Below, one piece after another: positions 59,353 through 64,000 of a stretch of DNA of 64,000 bases; position 1 is the first letter of the stretch, and each line of letters starts with the position of its first letter. Source of the DNA: Helianthus annuus. Its lineage: Eukaryota > Streptophyta > Magnoliopsida > Asterales > Asteraceae. The notes under the pieces were generated by a model. That model saw only the letters and a list, made by a program, of their open reading frames with translations. It was not told the DNA's origin and did no database searches. The stretch covers positions 82,910,239 through 82,974,238 of the forward strand of contig NC_035445.2 of assembly GCF_002127325.2 (NCBI RefSeq), given 5' to 3'. A program made the position numbers and the translations under genes.

Positions 59353-59524
59353 TAGAAGAGGAAGTAGTAGAAGGCTTAGATCCTTGGAAAACAGAAGTTG
59401 GCTTCTTTTGAGCAGCCTCGTTGTTCTTCTAGAATTGTGGGGGTATAGGAGGCAACAACATAGAGGTTTGGGACAAAGTTGTCGTTGGCATGGCAGGTGA
59501 AGCAGGCTTTCCTTAAGAGGCCAT
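59353..59524 (-). pseudogene. N-terminal gag fragment of the Tat-like element
   Basis: From the ATG at 59524 the minus strand reads a short open frame with early stops (TAA at 59513-59515, a TAG near 59430) that continues across the chromovirus-like insertion into 31625 and below (KKPTSVFQGSKP before, DISVLYSQMKSYME after). It is the left half of the gag relic at 29235-31625. Confidence 0.65.
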
Positions 59525-59591
59525 AGGGTTATGATATTGGTAAAAAATAGGTTGAAAACTGATAGAAATTTTTAGAATTGAAGCACCACTT

Positions 59592-59609
59592 GCCCCACAG
59601 TGGGCACCA
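59592..59609 (-). other. probable primer binding site of the Tat-like element
   Basis: The minus strand reads TGGTGCCCACTGTGGGGC next to the LTR end at 59613. Tat-lineage elements have similar TGGCGCCCACCGTGGGGC sites; the tRNA is not assigned. Confidence 0.55.
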
Positions 59610-59612
59610 AAT

Positions 59613-60229
59613 TGTTTTGGTAAAAAATCGGTTTAAGGATAATGTAACCAAATCTGTTTGTGAGGTAGAGTGCTTATACGAACATAATGATTGCGAAAAC
59701 TTGAAATGTAGAGGAAACACAAGGATTTGTACCAGGAAAAGCCCTTGAACACTAGAGATCGCTGACATAAAAACCTCGGGTGGTAAAAACTATTAACCAC
59801 CAACTATATTTACAAGTAAAATCAAATACAACTTCAGAAATTGATCAAGCTTGATACAATAATGAGTGTGTGTTAGCCGAGAGTGATGAGTTATGCATGC
59901 TGTGCGTATATGTGTGTGTGACTTGATCAATCCCTTTTAAAATAGAAATAACAAAAAGGTGCGATAATCATGCTAGACCCACGTCTTCTCTCCATAAATG
60001 TTGTGGAATAAGCACGTGCATCCTCTTAACGACTTCAGCTTAGACTCAGTCCACCACTTAGTTCACCTGCATATAAACATAAGAAGATATCGAGAACAAT
60101 TATTAGTAACCATAGTAAACAATAAGAATCCTTGATCCTCTCAGGTCCCGTAATACACATTAAGGATATTTGATCCAGAATATGTCTCAGGATATTGGAT
60201 CTGGAACAAATAAAACTTAGGCCCTAACA
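59613..60229 (-). repeat. 5' LTR of the Tat-like element
   Basis: On the minus strand this 617-bp block starts TGTTAGGGCCTAAG and ends CCAAAACA, immediately before the primer-site-like sequence, and so has TG...CA ends. Its partner LTR was not found at the low-coordinate side, where the element is truncated. The TG end falls inside the PB1-like coding sequence. Confidence 0.6.
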
Positions 60230-61138
60230 AATATCACATTTTAATGTCCTAAGCCCAAAATCCAAAGACACATAAGGTTCTTTATAATGAATGTAGAATA
60301 CGATACCTAGGGGTGCAACTGCAAACGAGCCGAGCCCGAGCTTGACCAGGCTCGAGCTCGAGCTCGATTAACTTTATATGAGCTCTGGCTCGAGCTCGGC
60401 TTGATTCGAGCTTTGTTTTCAAGGCTCGAGCTCGGCTCATTTGTATTTTCTCAAGCTCGGGCTCGGCTCGGCTCGTTTATTATCTATTAATTAATATATT
60501 AAATAAAAATAATATAAATAATAGACTTTTTAGGCTCGTGAGCTCGATAAGTGAAGCTCGGGCTCGAGCTCGTTTACTAAATAAGCTTATTTTTAGGTTT
60601 GAGGTCGGCTTGTAAACAAGTTTAAATAAGCTCGGCTCGACTCGGCTCGTTTACACTAAGGCTCGATAAGGCTCGACGAGCCTAACGAGCTTCACATGCG
60701 AGGCTCGAGCTCGGGCTCGATAAACAGACGAGCTTTATTTTAGGCTCAAGCTCGGCTCGGGCTCGATAAGGCTTGGCTCGTTTCGAGCTTTTTCTCGAGC
60801 CGGTCTCGAGTAGCTCGCGAGCCGCTCGGCTCGTTTGCACCCCTAACGATACCATCGTCATAACCTAATTTCTTAATCATCTCTTCTAAAACATCCATAT
60901 TCAATACACGAAAGTCTACATGATCAATGAAGTTGATCTTTCCATCTAAGTACTCCCTACTTGGATTATCTACAAAATAACCTCCATGGTATACCCTAAT
61001 TGTAAATTGTCGGTCAGTATCACCTGTAAACAAACAACAACATCAAATTAAAACAACAGAAGTTTCAATTTTTACATGAGAATTACTTTCATGTTGCTTA
61101 CAATACATCTCCTCTGGTTCGAAATATTGAAGATCCAT
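60230..61138 (-). pseudogene. PB1-like domain gene, disrupted by a hAT MITE and an LTR element
   Basis: Exon 1 (61102-61138) starts MDLQYFEPEEMY and splices in phase to exon 2 at 61023, giving FTIRVYHGGYFVDNPSREY, INFIDHVDFRVLNMDVLEEM and IKKLGYDDG. At 60853 the MITE 60308-60845 interrupts; beyond it, from 60299, the frame continues with FYIHYKEPYVSLDFGLRTL until the Tat-like LTR begins at 60229 and supplies a TAG at 60224. This is the PB1-like domain that in plants often heads MULE transposase-derived proteins. The remainder of the gene is absent from this side. Whether it was ever a host gene or a transposase relic is open. Confidence 0.72.
60308..60845. mobile_element. hAT-type MITE with perfect 8-bp TSD in PB1-like exon
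   Basis: A 538-bp element with TAGGGGTGCAA and TTTGCACCCCTA ends, flanked by ACGATACC at 60300-60307 and 60846-60853. The body is packed with GGCTCGAGCTCG words in both orientations. Size, TSD and TAGGGGTG terminus are typical of non-autonomous hAT elements. Confidence 0.9.
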
Positions 61139-61953
61139 ACTGCAAATCACTGGGATTCCCCTAGAAATCGTCCAACTCAAAGTGCATTCAATGAACTAGG
61201 TTAAGGTCAGGGTTTGAGATTGAACAAATGAGGAAAACCAAGGATGTAAGTATTCGTGGTGAAATTCCTGAAATACCCCTCCTGGTAACGGTAAACTTAA
61301 CGTTGAGATGACGGAGAGGCCAATGTTGACTACATTTGGAAACGTTCGGGGGTAGGACAGTAGGATTTTGGTTTTAGAGGATAAGAGTGTCAGCGGGGTA
61401 AAACCCTAGGGTTAAAATTGCATTTTACACTTTTTTTTTCATTTAAGAGAGCTTATTAAAGGTTTTTTTTTCTTTTTTTTTTAATTCTGATTGAACAAGC
61501 CATTTGGGTGAACCATGAATCAACCAACTCGACAATTTGGTCGATAATTTTAAAAGTGTTAATGCTACAGCGTTAATGTTTAAAACTTAAAAGTCTTCTA
61601 CTTTTTATGGTTCTATCCTTTTATATTTTTTAAACTAAACAAGATATAATCTAATTTTTAAATCAATACAACTAATAAACCTAGAGAGTAGTTCAGACAT
61701 TACTCTTATTGTAGATAATACTTTGTAAAAGATGAGAGAAGCATTGACAAAAGAAGCGCTAATACAAATGCAAAAGATATTCCATGAAATAGTCTAAAAT
61801 TTATCTTTCACATTTTCATAAAACTCTCTCCCCTCCAGCTACAAAATTTCAAAATTTGGACCAACATAGTGTATAACATAACATCATCAAATTTAAGGTT
61901 ACAAAAATAATCAAACATTTACACATTTGTGTCACAATTTTATGTGCCACAAA
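61139..61953. other. intergenic region between PB1-like gene and UTP12
   Basis: Contains the presumed promoter of the PB1-like gene and the 3' end of the UTP12 gene. Long T runs lie near 61430-61480. No coding region, RNA gene or repeat with defined ends was recognised. Confidence 0.45.
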
Positions 61954-63468
61954 TCAAGACCACACATGTCCGTCGTCCTTCTTTTGTTTCTTCTTCTTCC
62001 TCCTCTTTTCACCTTTCGTGTCTTCCCTTCCTTCAACACGTTTCGATTGTTGTGCGCGTATTTCTAGTAATTTGGTTTTTGCATCTCGGAAGGGTGCATC
62101 GGATTTTGAAGCCATCAATTGCTGTAAAAAAATTAACAGTATGTTTATCAATTTTTGACACCTTGATAAGAACATAACATATTTGAAAAAAAAAAAAAAA
62201 CAAACCTTGAGGTGATCCATTGCTGCCAGATTGAATCCAAGAGTATCCTTGCATCCCTGTAAAAACAATACAAATCTATTCATATATATGGATTGCTTTA
62301 AAGCTATATCAATATTATATGTCAAGTGACAGCCAAATAAATAACTTTGCACTTTTAAAAAAGGTTGTATAACAACAAAAGATTATCCTTGCATTCATGT
62401 AAAAAATTATAAATCTACTACGGTTTATTAGACGGGTGGGCCGTGCCTCGACTTAGTCTTAAATAGTGTCTTTGAGTTACGTTTCATTGTGTCCTTAATA
62501 TTATTCCAAGTTATATAATTATTTGTTAAAATAATAAATATTTTAACTTAAACTATATTTATTAAATTTTGGAATATTAGTTAAAATAATATATTTTAAC
62601 TTGTCATACTTTTGTGATTTTCTCTTAAAGTTATGTTATAACTTTACCTTGACTCTAGCATGAAGTATGTCTCTAAGAAGAGCCAAAAGAGGTCTGGTAC
62701 TTGCGGTAGCAATTAGCTGGTTATGATGCACCTGCAATAACACTGTCGCGATCCTACAAACCAACTCAACCTGCCAAAAGATTTTACGTTATCAAAACAG
62801 TCAAAAAAGATAATATTATAAAGTCATGTACTGTGAAAAAATACTGACCAAAACTTATGTTATATAACAATAATAACGGTCTACCTTATCAGGATTCGAT
62901 GACCAGTCTTTTAAAAACGATAAGAGCTTTAAAGCATCCGAAAACGGTAGAGCCTGCAAAGTTAACATATGATTATCCATCGGAATCTAGATACATCACA
63001 GAACAGTATTAATTATGCACACAACACCGCATTCTTACTTACCAGTAATGTCTGCTCCAGATCATTGGTATGAACTTTCGAAACTGAACGAAGGATATAA
63101 TCAGACGGAGAGAGCCCCGTCATAATAATATTGGACTGAAACACCGCACCCTTTCCCTTTCTCTTTTCCTCCTGAGATTTCCAGTAAATCGACTTTTACA
63201 AAATGATAAGTTAAACATAAAAATATATTAATATAGATAGAAGTAGCGATAAACTGACCTCATGTTCAGCCATCCGTTTCAATTCTTCGGCTGCAATGTC
63301 TAGTGCTTCGATAATAGAGTCGGTTGCTGATAAAGTTTCCTGCGTCTTCTTTCCAGCTACAGCTACCGCACCCTCTTCCGGAAGCTCTTGCTGTGGTAAA
63401 TATCGGTTTTCTAACGAGTTGTCGAGATCAGCCTCGAACATCTCTTCCAATCGTTTCTCTTTCTCTTC
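61954..63468 (-). CDS. UTP12: WDR3/UTP12 homologue (U3 snoRNP WD-repeat protein), C-terminal part, 5' exons outside window
   Basis: Visible exons: 63259-63468, 63043-63171, 62885-62953, 62648-62770, 62206-62256, 61954-62121, all phase 0, 750 nt = 249 aa plus TGA. The N-terminal WD40 propellers would be encoded beyond 64000. What is seen is an acidic linker (EEKEKRLEEMFEADLDN, ATDSIIEALDIAAEELKRMAEHE) and the C-terminal Utp12 domain (GLSPSDYILRSVSKVHTNDL, FLKDWSSNPDKVELVCRIAT, HARVKGCKDTLGFNLAAMDH), ending in a lysine-rich tail (RRKKKKQKKDD). WDR3/Utp12 belongs to the UTP-B module of the small-subunit processome in the nucleolus, which handles 18S rRNA maturation. Identity is from recalled plant WDR3 sequences; domain order agrees. 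Confidence 0.87.
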
Positions 63469-63544
63469 CTGAAACATAGTCAAATTGAATCTATAAATAA
63501 CCAATATAACAATACAATTACAATAATTAAAAGGGATGTGAATT

Positions 63545-63992
63545 TCTGACACGACACGAACCTAACACAAAATTCGCGGGTTTGAGTTTAGTCCAAATAG
63601 TTCCGGGTTAGTTTCAGGTTGAATCCGCGAACCTGTTTAGCTAAACGGGTCAGGTTCTTGTCAACCCACCAGGTTGGCGGGTTGACCCGTTTTAACCCAT
63701 TTGCATTATATTTTATTTTATTTTTTTACAGCATGTTTTACGTCATATTTTACATTGGGTGTGTGTTTTATGCCATAATTATAACTTAAAAAGATAAATT
63801 GACATAAGATTTCATGATTAAATGTAAGTCTATTATATACATTTGTGTTTCTTGTAGTAAAACTTTATGAATATTCGGGTAATGTTTGGGTTCATATATA
63901 TGACATGATTTTCGTGTTCGGTTCATCTAAAACTTTCGGGTTCGGGTCGGGTTGAACTTGCCAACCCACGAACACGACCCATCTAACACCCT
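63545..63992. mobile_element. possible hAT-like MITE in a UTP12 intron
   Basis: The left side AGGGATGTGAATTTCTGACACG and the right side, read in inverse AAGGGTGTTAGATGGGTCGTG, are partly alike, and the body has CGGGTT / AACCCG words in both directions. The end lies a few bases from the window edge and no target duplication could be checked. Confidence 0.45.
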
Positions 63993-64000
63993 TAATAATT

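Noticed and set aside
1..64000. CRISPR arrays, bacterial operons, ribosomal RNA genes
   Set aside because: None seen; regular repeats here are eukaryotic tandem units or LTRs, and the genes are spliced.

Overview
This is eukaryotic plant nuclear DNA. It is AT-rich, its genes are split by many GT-AG introns, and it holds MITEs, a tRNA-derived SINE, Helitron-like ends and long Ty3-type LTR retrotransposons with plant primer sites (tRNA-iMet and tRNA-Asp). The protein families and the style of the MITEs point to a eudicot, probably Asteraceae; the family assignment is an inference from general familiarity, not from a database search.

Layout. (1) 1602-20593, minus strand: a complete 50-exon gene for a giant HEAT-repeat protein, the SHOOT GRAVITROPISM 6 / MROH1 homologue (1719 aa). 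I rebuilt it exon by exon; every junction keeps frame. Its larger introns are filled with MITEs and tandem repeats. (2) 20594-23121: intergenic DNA with a putative TATA box for SGR6 and a SINE with a 15-bp target duplication. (3) 23122-28431, minus strand: a complete 9-exon gene for a 307-aa PWWP-domain protein, its introns again loaded with MITEs, one of them nested. (4) about 29200-61138: a PB1-like gene (minus) broken by a hAT-type MITE and by an old Ty3 element of Tat/Retand type. That old element was itself invaded by another hAT-type MITE and by a 27.7-kb Ty3 chromovirus-like element (31631-59347, TSD ATTTA). The chromovirus-like element carries a 16.8-kb Athila-like element in opposite orientation (39222-56070, TSD ACAAT). 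The third ORF of the Athila-like element is split by a 2.7-kb LTR-like insertion (49073-51811). (5) 61954-63468, minus strand: the last six exons of a WDR3/UTP12 (U3 snoRNP WD-repeat) gene that continues beyond the right edge.

The host genes are functionally unrelated housekeeping or regulatory genes: vacuole and gravitropism, chromatin reading, ribosome biogenesis. All three intact ones and the broken PB1-like gene lie on the minus strand. The retroelement proteins carry several stops and frameshifts, so these copies look non-autonomous, although the paired LTRs are still close to identical and the insertions therefore look fairly young.
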